Shown in pieces: positions 31,519 to 44,639 of a stretch of 64,000 nucleotides of DNA; the stretch's first letter is position 1, and each line of letters begins with the position of its first letter. The DNA comes from Phyto melanocephala (lineage: Eukaryota > Arthropoda > Insecta > Diptera > Rhinophoridae). Position numbers and translations under genes: made by a program. The notes below the pieces were generated by a model, which was given only the letters and a program-made list of their open reading frames with translations, made no database searches and had not been told where the DNA came from. The stretch covers positions 176,669,235-176,733,234 of the forward strand of contig OW799233.1 of NCBI GenBank assembly GCA_941918925.1, in the 5' to 3' direction.

Positions 31519-32387
31519 TATACCCTTCACACAGTGAAAAAGGGTATATATAGGTTTGTCATTCCGTGTGAAATTTCTACAATTTTGATTTCCGACCCCA
31601 TAAAGTATATATTTTCTGAAAGCTTATGAATAGGGGAGTCGATTAAGCCCTGTCAGTCTGTCCGTCTGTCCGTGTGTATGTTGAAATCAACTTTCTGAAG
31701 CCCCCCGACATCGCTCGGACCCGGATGAGGTACTAAAATATCAGAAATATTCGGGAGTAGATCGCTATTGAAATTCAGAAACATCGGTACATAAACAACT
31801 GAGATATGAGCAAAAACCCACGACCACCTCGATTTTTTTTTCACAAAAACAACATTACAACAACAACATACATACATACAAACGTGTATACTGGTAAGAG
31901 AAAACGTGGCATCGAATACCAGCTGAGCCAAAAAAAAATTTTTTTTATATTTTTTTTTTAATTTTTTTTAATTTTTTTTTTTATTTTTTATTTAAAATAT
32001 TATTTATATTTTTATTATTATTTTTTTTTAAATTTTTTTTTATTTTTTTTTGTTTTATATTTATTATATATATTTTAATTATTTTTAATAAAAAAATTTT
32101 TTTTAACATTTTTTTAAAATTTTTTTTAAATTTTTTTTTTAATTTTTTTTTTAACTTTTTTTTTTAATTTTTTTTAAATATTTTTTTAATTTTTTTTTAT
32201 TTTTTTTTAACATACATACGTTAATTTTTAATTTTACAATGGGATGTGTTTATATATGTATGTTTTTTATATGAATGTACATATTTCATATGAGATGAAT
32301 GGTGATATAAACTACTGCTATTGCGTGACTACACGTTGTGAAGGGTATATAAGATTCGGCATGGCCGAATATAGCACTCTTACTTGT
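31519..32387 (+). mobile_element. Helentron-like element, complete, inside LINE
   Basis: From TATACCCTTCACACAG to the hairpin TTCGGCATGGCCGAA and tail ATAGCACTCTTACTTGT. The core motif TTTCCGACCCCATAAAG and a GTCTGTCCGTCTGTCC block are kept. The middle is a long A/T run. On the minus strand a 92-codon frame (31653-31931) lies in the element's core; similar frames occur in the copies at 41.0, 57.2 and 0.1 kb, reflecting shared ancestry. Removing the element joins the LINE reading frame without gain or loss of a base. Confidence 0.85.
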
Positions 32388-33642
32388 TAATGTACAATCT
32401 CGTTCTACACGTCATTTTTATCCGCTATCAGTCAAAGTTTTCAGAACGAATTATGTCAACTTCGATTCGTTTTTAAGGATTTGTACCGAGTTCAATAAAC
32501 TTTATCAACATACAGATTTTTCCTTAAATGTTAATATTGTGAAATATAAAATAATTTTGTTTTTGAATAACTAATATTAAACAATTTGTATGTACTGCTT
32601 TATAGTCTGTAAAGATTTAGGATTCAAACACTCAAATAAATAAATAAAATAAAGAAATAAAACAAATCAAATAACCGTGTTTTAGGTGTTTGTCATCAAT
32701 TTGGAGCAAAAACTGGAAATCGGCACTTTAATTATTTTGAGACAACATGAGGAAATATGGCAGGCCTGGTCACTGGTACCCCTTTGTATTTTGTGCGAAG
32801 AAATTCGGTACAACTTTTAGCTAATCAAAAATTTACCAAAAATATTGCTTAAGCTTAAAAAGACAGTATACACACATCTGTATATATAAGTATGTTTGTA
32901 TGTATGTTTTTAATTTTTGATGGCTCATTAACTTCAACACTTTCGAATATTAAAATTTCGAATATTTGATTTGTTTTCCATAATTAAAAACATATCAAAA
33001 CTCATTTAAGTACAACCACAACAGCAAGAACAACAATTAATATTCAATATCAATTTATAATTTAAATTTAAAATGTACATACGTAGAACTAAATTACTTA
33101 TAAAACTGATAGATAAATAAATAGATAAATAAATAAATGAAAAATTAAAATGAATTCAACAAACTGCCTCATTAATACTCATAGTCAAACACGTATTCAA
33201 TTAAAATAGAGAATCATTTTTATTGAAAATAATTTGTGAACTGCACGAATGTCATAATTTCCAATTTAGGGATAGACAATGATGACATTAATTTTGTTAT
33301 TATTTTGCAATTAAATTGGATTTACTTTAAACATTAAATGAAAATTAGTAAAATTTTTACAAAAGTGACATAGCAAATCTAAATAATTATAATAGAAACA
33401 TAAATTGTTTTTTTGATTTCGAACAAGTGAATGGAAAATAATTTTAGAATTTAATGGCCGATATTTTTTTGTTAAAATAATAAATTCTTCTATCATGTTG
33501 ACAAAATCAGTTGAAATGTTTGAAATGTTTAATTTGAAATACCACTACAATAGTAGTGAATGAATATTAATTTAATGTTTCTCTATTTAAATAATGTCTG
33601 TCATTAATATAAAAATGAAATCATAAAAAACCATGTATCTGT

Positions 33643-33900
33643 GTATATCGTCGCTGCTCTGATGAAATCGGTTATGTGACAATTTTCAAAAACAAATTTT
33701 ATTGCTCTATTTTGAACCATTATTGGTCGTACGTCTATCCACCAAAACGTTTAAGGATATCTTGACTAGTTCAAAAATTAAAAATAATTAGTATGCGTAA
33801 GTTAAGTACTATAAAGTAAGAAAACAAAATGCTTTTTTTGCTCTCCTGAAAACTCAGTGAAAAACACATAATTGATTTTGTTAGAGCAACGACGATATGT
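33643..33900. mobile_element. ~258-bp MITE with TATATCGTCGCTGCTCT ends
   Basis: TATATCGTCGCTGCTCTGAT at the left and AGAGCAACGACGATATGT at the right are imperfect inverted repeats. No clear target duplication and no coding content were found. Confidence 0.5.
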
Positions 33901-35124
33901 ACTTATTCGTTAATAACTAAAATGCATGTATTAAAACATTTAACTAAAATGAATTTCCTTTGTTAACGAGCATATGGAATGACCAGCTGCCATTAGAATG
34001 TATTTGTGATAAGCAACAACTCAATTAAGCCCAAATTATTAAAGCGATTCTTATGATTATGATTTATTTTTGTCGTCTATTTAGTTCTATAACAAATTGT
34101 TTAGGCCAAAGCTAATTCGCTGCCATTTTGTTTTTTGAGTTTTTTTTTTTCATTTATTTTAATTTAGGAAAACAAAATATTTTATAGTGAGTGAGAATAA
34201 ATGGAAACCTTTTGTTTGTAAATAGACCATGTCCGTCTGTCCACCCCCCTTTGAAGTTTATTACGTTTCATTAGCACTAATGAGGGTTGTTTTAGTTATT
34301 TTTTTTTCATTTGTTTTAGAAAATAGATAAATCATGTTTTTTGTTGACATTGTATTTTATACGCACGGAAAAATTTAATGGCTGCAATTTGCGGACATTT
34401 TAATAAAGTTGAATAGACTTAAAATTTTGAAAATTTATTTTTATTAATATTTATAAATATTTGTGAGCACTTAGTGACTGCTATACTGATTTTAACTTTA
34501 AAATTAACTTTTTTGTTCTTTTAATGTACAAATTAAAATTTAAACAATATGCCAAGATATATTAATACAACTCAAATCATCGAATTATTAAGTTTGTAAG
34601 GCTTAAAACCAAATTTGTTTAATTAGCCTTGATTTTGGTTATTTATGCCAGCACTGGGAGATTAGATTTTAATTTTGTAATTAGAAACTGTATATTATAT
34701 ATTTTGAGTACTAAATTCCACCCCTGGTATAATGAATTCGCTTTGACAAATACCCTGTCGATACAGATTCTATCAACGCAAATTCTTAACGGTAAAATTA
34801 CCCAGCTGATTGGAAAGCATTTTGAAAAATTTGTTTATTTCGGCTTGATTTAATTTATTATTGCTGGGATGGAAAATAATATTTTGGTTTCAGTATTTAA
34901 CAATTAACTGAAGTGTAGTTTTTGATAATAAATGTATTAAATTTATGTATATTTGTTGCTTTTGCACAATTTATAATGCGTTTTAAAAATATATATCCTT
35001 CTTTTAATAAAATTTTTTAAATTAATAATATCAAAACAACTTTTCCAACCCTGATATACGAAGTGGCCTTGACAGAAAATATTCTCTAAAAAGTTGCTTT
35101 GTTGTATTAATTCGCCGTTGCATC

Positions 35125-36025
35125 TAAAGGGTGATTTTTTAGTTATTATCTTTTTGGCAACACTGGTTTTAACAGCTGACGCAAATTTCGTGTTTTGTTT
35201 CACTGTCACACATCTTAAGTTTGGTCTATAATTTAACCATGAATCGTCTTACAAACTAACAACGCTTGCAAATTATTGAATTTTATTATCAAAATGCGTG
35301 CTCTGTTAAAAAGTTCATCGCGCGCTTCTTATCGAAAAATTATGTTCAGCGACGAAGCTCATTTTTGGCTCAATGGGTACGTTCATAAGCAGAATTGTCG
35401 ATTTTGTAGTGAAGATCAGTCAGAAGCATTGCAAAAGCTACCAATGCATCCAGAAAAAGTCACAGTTTGGTGCGGTTTATGGGCTGGTGGCATCATTGGA
35501 CCATACTTCTTCAAAGATGATGCGAATCGTAACGTAACTGTGAATGGTGAGCGCTACCATGAGATGATATCCAACTTTTTTTTTGCCCAAAATACCAGAG
35601 CTTGACTTGCATGACATGTGGTTTCAACAAGACGGTGCCACATGCCGCACAGCACGCTTAACAATGGACTTATTGAGAGGCGAGTTTGGTTTATTTCACG
35701 TTCGAGACCGGTCAATAGATCGTGCGATTTAACGCCTTCTGACTATTTTTTGTGGGGCTATGTAAAAACTCATGACATGCCCGCTTCAATTGACGCATTG
35801 GAAGACAACATTGATGAGATACCGGCCGAAATGTTGGAAAGAGTATGCCAAAATTGGACTAAGCGGATGGACCATTTGAGGCGCAGTCAAGGTTAACATT
35901 TGCATGAAATAATCTTCAAACATTATGGACCGTACTATCGATTCAAATAAAGATTTCATGCATTTTTCTAAATTGTATGTGTTTTTTTTTTAACTTTCTT
36001 ATAGCTCTTAAAAAATCACGCTTTA
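35125..36025 (+). mobile_element. Tc1/mariner-type element, internally deleted
   Basis: The ends TAAAGGGTGATTTTTTAG and CTTAAAAAATCACGCTTTA form decayed inverted repeats, each carrying TA. The transposase start MNRLTN (35239), a stop, then QRLQIIEFYYQNACSVKKF is fused directly to the catalytic core SYRKIMFSDEAHFWLNG, so about 120 residues are missing. The core continues to VNGERYHEMIS; a frameshift follows near 35600, then FQQDGATC, SCDLTPSDYFLWGYVK and a C-terminal LERVCQNWTKRMD. All three catalytic Asp are recognisable across frames. The flanks match the uninterrupted repeat at 27800-27965. Confidence 0.8.
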
Positions 36026-36184
36026 CCTGTATGAATATGCCTTGGTTTCTATGTTATGAATTCGCCTCGCTTACGCCTGTAATTTTGTGCTTTGAACATC
36101 AACTAAAATTTACTTTATGGGAAGAATATATTTAAAGTCGATACGTTGTCTAATTTTCCGTTAAAATATTTTTTGATATTTCAG

Positions 36185-36300
36185 GCCGTTAGGGTATTTC
36201 AGGGCGAATCTCGGGTATGGTTCGCACAATAATGATGGCTTACATGTCGTTCAAAGCTGCTGGTTTGTTCGCATAATCCAGAGACTTCACGTAAAATTTA
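36185..36300 (-). pseudogene. Tc1/mariner-type transposase scrap
   Basis: The minus strand reads YVKSLDYANKPAALNDM, a stop, then VRTIPEIRPEI. This equals the segment after the third catalytic Asp in the copy at 19268-19906 (YVKSLVYADKPATIDALEA). Nothing else of the element is visible on either side. Confidence 0.55.
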
Positions 36301-39131
36301 ATTTGTTTAAATAGTAACCCGCTACTTTTAGTTGAATGACTAGACCAAGGCGAATTCATACAGATAAAATTTTAAAAATAAAAGAAATGAAAATATTGTA
36401 TGGAAGTGATATTTATTTATTTATTTAAAAAATATTCTTTGCTTTGTGGTATTTGACAGAGTACATCAAAGCGAATAACCCGCTGCATATACCTGATGAA
36501 CATGCTTGGAACTTGGACCTGGGAATTACAAGCGAATTTTTTTCCTTTTAAATTGCAATACTTTCGTAGTATTTTAAGTAACGCACTCACACTTTTTGAA
36601 ATTAAACACCAACTCGATTTCAAATTTTTCAAGTCGTATATGGTAGCTTGATGATCAACTTTAATAGCTGAACACAATTCTTGTATTTAATTTCTTTGTT
36701 TAGTTAAAAAAAATGCCGGATTAAAAAGGTGACTAAAAGTAATGAAGTGCAGTGAGAAATTGACCTTCAAGATGAGTGCAGCCTATGTCACAGCTGTCGA
36801 TTCAAATAAATTCTGACAAACACTATGTGTGAGCAACTTAAAAGAAAAATCTTACACATATAACTGCAGGGTTAAAAAATCTTATTTTTATTTGTCAAAA
36901 TTATAACATACAACAAACTCGATCGTTTGAGTAACATTACGATTGCGTTCGGATTTCGCGATTTGGATTTTTTGTGGATTTTTCACACCCCAAAAGCGTT
37001 TATTTGCTCAATGAAATTCTTATTAAGATAAAAACAATCCTGATCACTTAACAATGAAATGTAAATATAGCAAACGTTAACATTTCCAAACTAAGCCACG
37101 TTACTCGAAATACATAATTTGCTCTGTTGTTTAAGTCTATCCTAACTTTGCGTCTTTACCAGCCATCGATTTGTTCGCACAAGACCGAAACTACATTAGA
37201 GCAACTGGTAAACATTTTTTCATGTTCTTTAATGTGGTCAAAACAGGTGTAAAGGATTTTATTTCTCTTTTAATATGTAAACTCTTTCTTCAATAATGAA
37301 AATGCGTTCTGATGCCAGACATCATTGTGCAAACAAGTGCTCTGACAACACTGTTTTAACAAGAGCAAAACATCGACAAAATTGGTGCACACGTGACAAA
37401 TTCATGTGCGCAGAAAACATTTTTCACTGTCCGAAAAATTTTGTGAATGACAAACCAATTAGAACAAATAATTATAAAGTTGCTAGATCTGACAACCGTT
37501 TGATGATATAATTAATCTCTATAGGAAGATGAAACCGTAAGAATTTGTTACTTCTTAGTTGTTAAGATTTTATTAAAACATGGGTAATTACAATTATGTT
37601 CATATATGTGAAACTTTACACAAAATATTTTATTATTTTAATTTAATTACCCGTAATCAATGCTCCTTTAGATACAACAACCATCAAACATTTAACACGC
37701 GAATTTCTTTGTTCAAGAACAAATAAATGATTTAATTTTATCAAGAATTAAGCAAAACAGACTATAGACATTCAAATCAATAGATTAATGAAATGATTTT
37801 GTTCAAGCAATGAAGGCATAAGATTTCAAATATTTAACAGCCACGTTTACATACATTTTTTCTACCCTTAAATCATTTTGAAACGAGAAAATATTGTTGT
37901 TGTACGTTTGTTCGTTTTGTTTTTTCGTTTATATTGATTACAAATGTTAATGTCTCTCCATTTGACAGCTTTAGATCTGTTACATGTCAAGTCTGTTTTT
38001 GTTGTTGTTTTTGTTACTTACATTTCATTGTAGTTGAAACATTTAATATAATTAAATATAATTGTTATTGCTGTTGCTGTTGCCTTCTTAAACATTTTAA
38101 TTTTTTTGCTTTTCGCTTCCCCTCAAAATAATAAATCTTCTTAAACTTTTTGTCTGCCACAAGGAAAAATAAATAAGAATAACGGAAACAATTTAATTAG
38201 TCAAAACATATATTTTCCAGGAATTAAAATACACTCACACATCCATGTATGTGTGTAGGTAAAGCCCGTAGATATAAAATGCTTATACACAGATACAAAT
38301 TCATTTATCACCTGAAAATCTACAATCTACCAACTATAATTTATCTTATAAGCAAAGAAAAATTAGCCCAAACGTAAGCACATCTCTAGCATCAGTAATA
38401 AATGTTTATTTTAAAAGTGTATGTGTGTATGTGTTAGTTTGTGGAAAAATGTTGCGAATAAGGTTGAGGTGTTGAAAATGTAAAAATAAATTTCTAATTA
38501 AAAATTTATACAAAGTTTATGGTTAAAATGGTAAAGTTTTCGTTCTTGTTATTGCTATTGTTGTTGCATCTACATGGTTGTTTGTTTCTGCAGTCATTAT
38601 AAATGAGTTTTTGAGAAATTTCTTTTATAAATAGAGCAGAGAAATATTATCGTTTCATTGAAGCCAGCCAGAGCAAAAACTTTATTCAAACCACAAATAG
38701 TTTTTCTATAAATCAAAAATAAACGAGGAAAATATTTTAAGTTTATGTGCAATTTATAAAAGTTGAAGTAATTAAACTCATTTTTATAGATTTTTCTTTT
38801 CAATTTTCAAAGGAATACATAAATAAATTAAATTCAAAAGTTTTTAAATAGATTCATTTAAAATCAATTACTTAAATATTTTTATTTTGGCTAAAATTTG
38901 TTTAATAAAATTCAATCAACTCTACACCAACATGTCGATTACTTCTTCTTTTTAAAGCAAAGCTTTTCAAACTATTTTTTGTGGCAATAAGTAAAAACTG
39001 CTTATGTTTGATTCTGTTGTTTTTTTTTTACATAAAAGACCCTCTTTATTTTTAAGTTGACTTTTACAACTTGATTCTCCATAGAATGATAAAACTTATT
39101 CTATGCCTTTAGATACCAAATGTTATTGTAT

Positions 39132-39735
39132 TGGGTGTTTAACTTAAAAATGCGTGATGAACACGGTTTTTGTATTTAAGATTTTATATTTTATTTTGAA
39201 GGATACAAGTTATTGAACATTCTATTGTAATTAACAAAGTTTGTTTTTGCTTCGATAATGTCGAAAGCGTCATGGTCTGTAAGATTTGCTTTACTTCTTA
39301 ATTTAAAACAAATTCCGCTGAATCACACTAATTGCTTACCGAAACATAGGCGAATGTGTTCCATCGATTACAGTCTGCGAGAGATGGTTTGTGCAGTTCA
39401 GCAGTAGTGATTTTGACACGGATGACAGAAATGTTTGAAGGCCACGAATTGGTGGCATAACCTCATTAAGATTGTTTTTGAATTCAACATAAGCTTGCAA
39501 TTTCATTAGAATCTACTCAAGCAGCAATTTAAGAACGTTTGCCTGTAGCACTTTGCAAATCAACGCCGGAAGGCCTTAAAAGGTGAATTAGCATATTCTA
39601 AAAGCAAATCATTTTCGTACCAAATCATTAATTGTGATTAAAAATTGAGCCATTACGAAAGCCCGAAGCGTAAGAGATTGTATGTGAATCCCGGCCAAAA
39701 AGCTGAATCGACACCAAAGCCAAATATGAATTGCG
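39132..39735 (+). pseudogene. mariner (irritans/mellifera-like) transposase relic
   Basis: Fragments in different frames follow the order of a classical mariner transposase: ERWFVQFSSSDFDTDD followed by RPRIG (39385-39460), a short PLALCKSTPEGLKR linker, then a decayed GDEKW box (GAT kept, next codon TAA) and HYESPKRKRLYVNPGQKAES with PKPNM (39645-39725). The region with the second and third Asp is absent. It belongs to a different subfamily from the other copies in this window, which carry SDEAHF and QNCRIW. Confidence 0.6.
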
Positions 39736-41030
39736 CTTATGTTAGGTTTAAAATAAAAATTCTCAGAAATACGTTTATTTATTCAAACATTGTACAAGTT
39801 TGTCCAACTTGCATTAAAATATTAATATATTACTTGGTATTAATAACTTTATCCACTTTTTTCCGGAAATCCTTTTATTAAAAAATTTACAGTTGCTTCT
39901 GATATATTTTTGGAAGAAGTGGTCCGTCCACTTATGCATAAAATCGTACATGTCCAGGATATCTTTCCTGTCTTATTTAATTTTTTCTCCAATATTGTCA
40001 TTATTGTTTGAGTACCACTTAAGGACTTGTTTTTAAATTGGGCCAGAAATTTGAGGGCACTCTGTGCTGTTTTAAAAAAGGTATAGAGATTTTTTGTAGA
40101 CTCTCCGAAATAAATATATTTCTGTGTTTGCCGTGCCTGATGTCACAAATTATTCTTTTGCCACAACTGCAATTGATTTTCCACACAAAAAAAATTTGGG
40201 GGAATTTCGTTTGATATTTTTTGGATGGTATTGTTTTTAAACATGAGTACATAAGTTTTATCATCCATCACAGAAAAGGTGTATTTCGATGGTCACAAGT
40301 AGAAATGCCCTAATTGCTACTTTTTACGAAATATAGGTTTTTAGTGATTTTAACACGTTTCACACAAATATACCTCGACACAGAAATTTAACGCAATAGT
40401 ATGAAAAATAACAGTTTTAAAGCAATTTTAACACAAAAATTACATTATGATAAGGCAGTTCCTAATACGTTTTTACATTCTCCCGTAAATTTACAATTAA
40501 GTATTTGAGTTATTGTCTTTCTACTTGTGACCAACGATATGTTTTATAAAATTTGCATTAGCAAAACAGCATTAGTTTTGGCTCTGCGTAGAAAAAATGA
40601 GACTATTTATTCAAGCCTTTCTTATGCTGTTTAATGACTTTTGAAGCGGCGTTATGCTAAATCTTCAGATATTTTAATATTTTTTAAAAGTCCCAGTAGC
40701 GACTTCTGTTGTCTGTCCGATTTGACCAAAATAAATGACTTGGAATAGATAATATTTGACATATTTTTAAAAGCTAACGTGATTAAAAAGATAATTTGTT
40801 GGACCAAGGATAAGTTTTGGCTGAAATAGTGTGTATAGGCGTTCTCCAACTCACTGTTAAACTACAAACTATTGTTTGAAAATGACTTGGTTTAATACTG
40901 CATTACATAGGACCACGTTGTAGCTAATCCATTCAGCTACAATGGACGACGTAGTCCAATATTATCTGCAGAATACCAATAGAATTATTTATAGAATCTG
41001 CACGACCTTAGTTTTAATAATATATTTTTT

Positions 41031-41736
41031 TATACCCTTCACCTGTGGTGCACAAGGGTATATATAGCTTTGTCATTCCGTTTGTAATTTCTACAATTTT
41101 CATTTCCGACCCCATAAAGTATATATTTTTTGAAAGTTTATGAATAGGGGAGCTCTGTCCGTCTGTCCGTGTGTATGTTGAAATCAACTTTTTGAAGCCC
41201 CTCGATATCGCCTGGACCCGGGTAAGGTACTAAAATATCAGAAATATTTGGGAGTAGATCGGTATTGAAAATCAGAAACATGGGTTCATAAACAACTAAG
41301 ATATGAGCAAAAACCCACGACCAACTCGATTTTTTTTTCACAAAAACAACATTACAACAACAACATACATACATACAAACATACAGCTGTGCCAAAAAAA
41401 AAAATTTTTTTTAATTGTTTTTTTATTTAATATGTTATATATATTTTAATTTTTTTTGTTTTATATATATTATATATATTTTAATTATTTTTTTTTAATT
41501 TTTTTTTTAAGTTTTTTTTTAATTTTTTTTTTTATATATTTTTATTTTTTTTTTTTAACATACATACGTAAATTTATAATTTTACAATGGGATGTTTTTA
41601 TATATGTATGTTTTTTTATATGTATGTACGTATTTCATATGGGATGAATAGTGATACAAACTACTGTTATTGCATGACTACACGTTGTGAAGGGTAAATA
41701 AGATTAGGCACGGCCGAATATAGCGCTCTTACTTGT
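41031..41736 (+). mobile_element. Helentron-like element, complete, 706 bp
   Basis: From TATACCCTTCACCTGTGGTG to the hairpin region TAGGCACGGCCGAA and ACTTGT. It has the CCGTCTGTCCGTGTG block and the central A/T run. One hairpin base has changed (TTAGGC for TTCGGC). T runs flank both ends, and no target duplication is evident. Confidence 0.75.
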
Positions 41737-43371
41737 TTTTTTCTAAAAATGTCGTTTATGAATTATTTGGATTTTCTAAGTCTTCTTTGCCATTTTTCGC
41801 AATATTGACTTGCCTGACAATATATCTCATATATGCACAGAATATATTTAACAAATCAACTTTTTACACGAAATAAACTTACCCCCGTATTTATAAAATT
41901 TAAAATAAGTTTGAAATGTATTTTATTTGATATAAAATTTTTAAAATTTTCTTAAAATAGATTTCAAAAACATTTTATTTTTTATGAATTTAAGAATTAA
42001 TTTATAAGATTCAAATTAAATATTTGTTGAGCAAGCAAAAAAATTGAAATAATATAGTATACAACGTCTATACATTAATATTGTGAGGCCGTAAAAAAAC
42101 CTCAGTAATTGAAAATTCAATTAGTAGACATAATTATTTTCAAAAATTATACTTAAGATTCCACAAAATTTCCTTGAGTCTACTAAGTAGATACTAATTT
42201 CGTGAATATCTTTATAAATAATTAAAAGTTAATTATAATATTTCGAGTAACAGCGAGGACTTAAAACAAAGTCATGTAAATGCACAAGTAAGTGCTGTAT
42301 ATTTAACATCCCCTTCTTCATCCATCACATTTCACAAAAAAACTCAGAAAAGCAGGAGTTTGCGCAATAATAATAATAATTATTTAATCGTTATATACTT
42401 TGTCTGAAGAGACCAAAGTAAATGGAGCCATCATTTATTATCTTTCTTCCAAAAATAAAAGTACATTCGTAATACAAATTTCGTATATAGTAAGTAGTGC
42501 AGTAAATGTACATTCGAAAAGGGGGAGGAAATTCTTTAGGGTTAGAGGTAGTTGAGGGTGCCCATATTGAATATTTCGTAATAATAACAAAATTTTGTGG
42601 TTTTAGAGGAATAAGCGGAGGACAGTAGATGAAAAAGTTTCCTACTAAAAGTTAAAAATGCTTTTTTTCAATATTAAACTTTTGTTTCGTTGAATTGAAC
42701 ATGAATATTTGCTTTAACTCCTGCCTTCCGCCGTAAGTAACTTTTTAATATGTAGAGTTGTTGTTATGCATAGCTAAAGTATTAGTTTCAACATTTAATA
42801 TTTTAGCATAAAAATATACACATGTACATACATAAGTACGTACATATGTGTGTACATAGTTAAATAACTTTTCATTATTGTTGTCAACAAGTTTTCATGT
42901 TAAAGTATGTTGTTTTCACCCAAAATGATATTTATTAATTTTATACTTATTCATTTATGAACGAACGTTGATTTTATGAGTTGGTTTCCATTAAGAACTT
43001 GTTTCATTATTTATGTTCATATGAGTATAAATATCAAATACAACGGGATTTAATTATTCTTTGGAGTATAAGAAAAATAAAAATGAACAAAACTTAAGGT
43101 GTTTGATAGACAACATACTCGTATGTACGTATGTTCCAGGGATTTGGTTAAACTGAAATTTATTTCGTAATTAATTTAATGAAGTGAAAGTATCATCGAT
43201 TTAACGAAGTTTTAAGCTTTGAGTTTTTTTAAGCTTTTGGCAAAATGTATACATTTTTTGGTTTTATAATGTCAATAGATTATTATAAAGGATGGTCCAA
43301 CCATAATGCACGATATTAATTGTGAGTCACGTCAAGTGTTTTGCAAAACTTAATTTGATATTTCTTTGTTT

Positions 43372-44361
43372 TAGTGTTTGATTAACAAATGAGCAGCGCG
43401 TAAGGATTGCTGAAGCATTTTACGAAAATGAGCACATTGTTATTTTTTGATCCGCATAATTGACCAAATGTGTCCACCATGTGTAAATTTTAGAAAACTG
43501 GGTCTGTAGAAAATGTGGCAACACCTGTCCATGCACGTCCAGTTCATTCTGCGAAAAACGTTTCAGTTGTTTGCGATAGTGTCGTGCCCAACAATTGAAC
43601 ATCTTATGAACATTATTATTGCGAATTTTGAATGAAGATTTGTATTTAGACGCTTACAAAGTTCAATTGGCTGAAGCCTACTAACCATTTTTAGGCTTGT
43701 CAATATGCCAATTGGTTGGTTAAATAGACAAAAGTGAATGGTCACCTTACAAAGAAAATCATTTTGAGCGACATGACACACTTTCACCTCAGTGGATACG
43801 TTATCATGCAGAATTGCCGCATTTGGGCAAATGAGAATTCACGAGGGATTGTTGAAAAGCCGAAGCATTCACAAAGAGTGACTGTTTAATGCAGTTTATG
43901 GACTGGCGGCATCATCGGGCAGTACTTCTTTGAAAATGGGGTCGGCCAAGCAGTTACCGCGAATGGTGTTCGCTAGCGCTAAATTAAAACTTACTTGTAG
44001 TGGCCCCAAAATTGAGGATATGAACCTGGACGATATGTGCTTTCAACAGGATGGTGCCAGACAACCAACGAAACGATGGTCTTTTTGAGCGAGAAATTAA
44101 ATAACCGTGTTATCTCACATAATTGCGATGTTAATTGACCGCAACGATCATATGATTTGACACTTCTTTCTATTGGAATATTCAAAAGAAAAGTTTACGT
44201 CAATAAGCCAAGAACAAACCAATAGCAAAAGGATAAGATAGTTCGGCATATTAAGAACATTAAACCTTAATTTTGTCTCACTGTCATTTAAAATATGGTC
44301 TTTGGATAGAGTGTGCCACCGAATCCGTGGCGAGCACTTGGCCGATATTTTGTTTTACTGA
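43372..44361 (+). pseudogene. Tc1/mariner-type transposase, near full length, decayed
   Basis: The order of a complete gene can be followed through frameshifts: LTNEQRVRIAEAFYENE (helix-turn-helix), FTKTGSVENVATPVHARP and NVSVVCDSV (linker), LSDMTHFHLSGYV and QNCRIWANEN (first Asp), VTVNG-like text, MCFQQDGA (second Asp), a decayed PQRSYDLT (third Asp), KVYVNKP, and RIRGEHLADILFY with a stop near 44361. The ending matches the outer element at 19094-20620, so both belong to one subfamily. About 250 codons remain of a normal length near 340. Confidence 0.65.
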
Positions 44362-44639
44362 TAATTTTAATAAATAATTATCCGAAAACTTTTTGTGTTA
44401 TTTACCTGAAGTTCAAATATTTTTTTAAATTCAAAATTGTTTGCAGTAAGCAAAAATAATATTTAGACTATATAGATTTAAAACAACTATTTTTGAATTC
44501 ACACATTCGGCTTAATTGCGGGAATTAGCGTCACTAACATGTCCTTAAATAAACTAGTTATCTACACTCCCGCTTATTTTCGAAAAGTTTTTTCAACCGA
44601 CAAAAACGAATTCTTTATTTGACTATATGGCGAGGGAAT

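Larger units (their letters stand above)
30325..32671 (+). pseudogene. Non-LTR retrotransposon (LINE), reverse transcriptase to 3' end
   Basis: The frame reads TDFSKAFNKVNHKLL (RT motif), then VVSGVPQGSHLGQLLFSLF, and the catalytic YADD (30595-30606), followed by ELNPETCKYM and SVSDLGILL. After 30684 further stops appear. The C-terminal part resumes at about 31385 (LNLPPYTSRLALVKLPTL) and ends with TAA at 32572-32574. An (AAATA)n-type tail at 32635-32671 marks the 3' end. The style is Jockey/CR1-like; the 5' part with endonuclease was not recognised. Stops at 30420 and 30682 and two insertions show it is dead. The insertion at 31519-32387 is precise. Confidence 0.7.
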
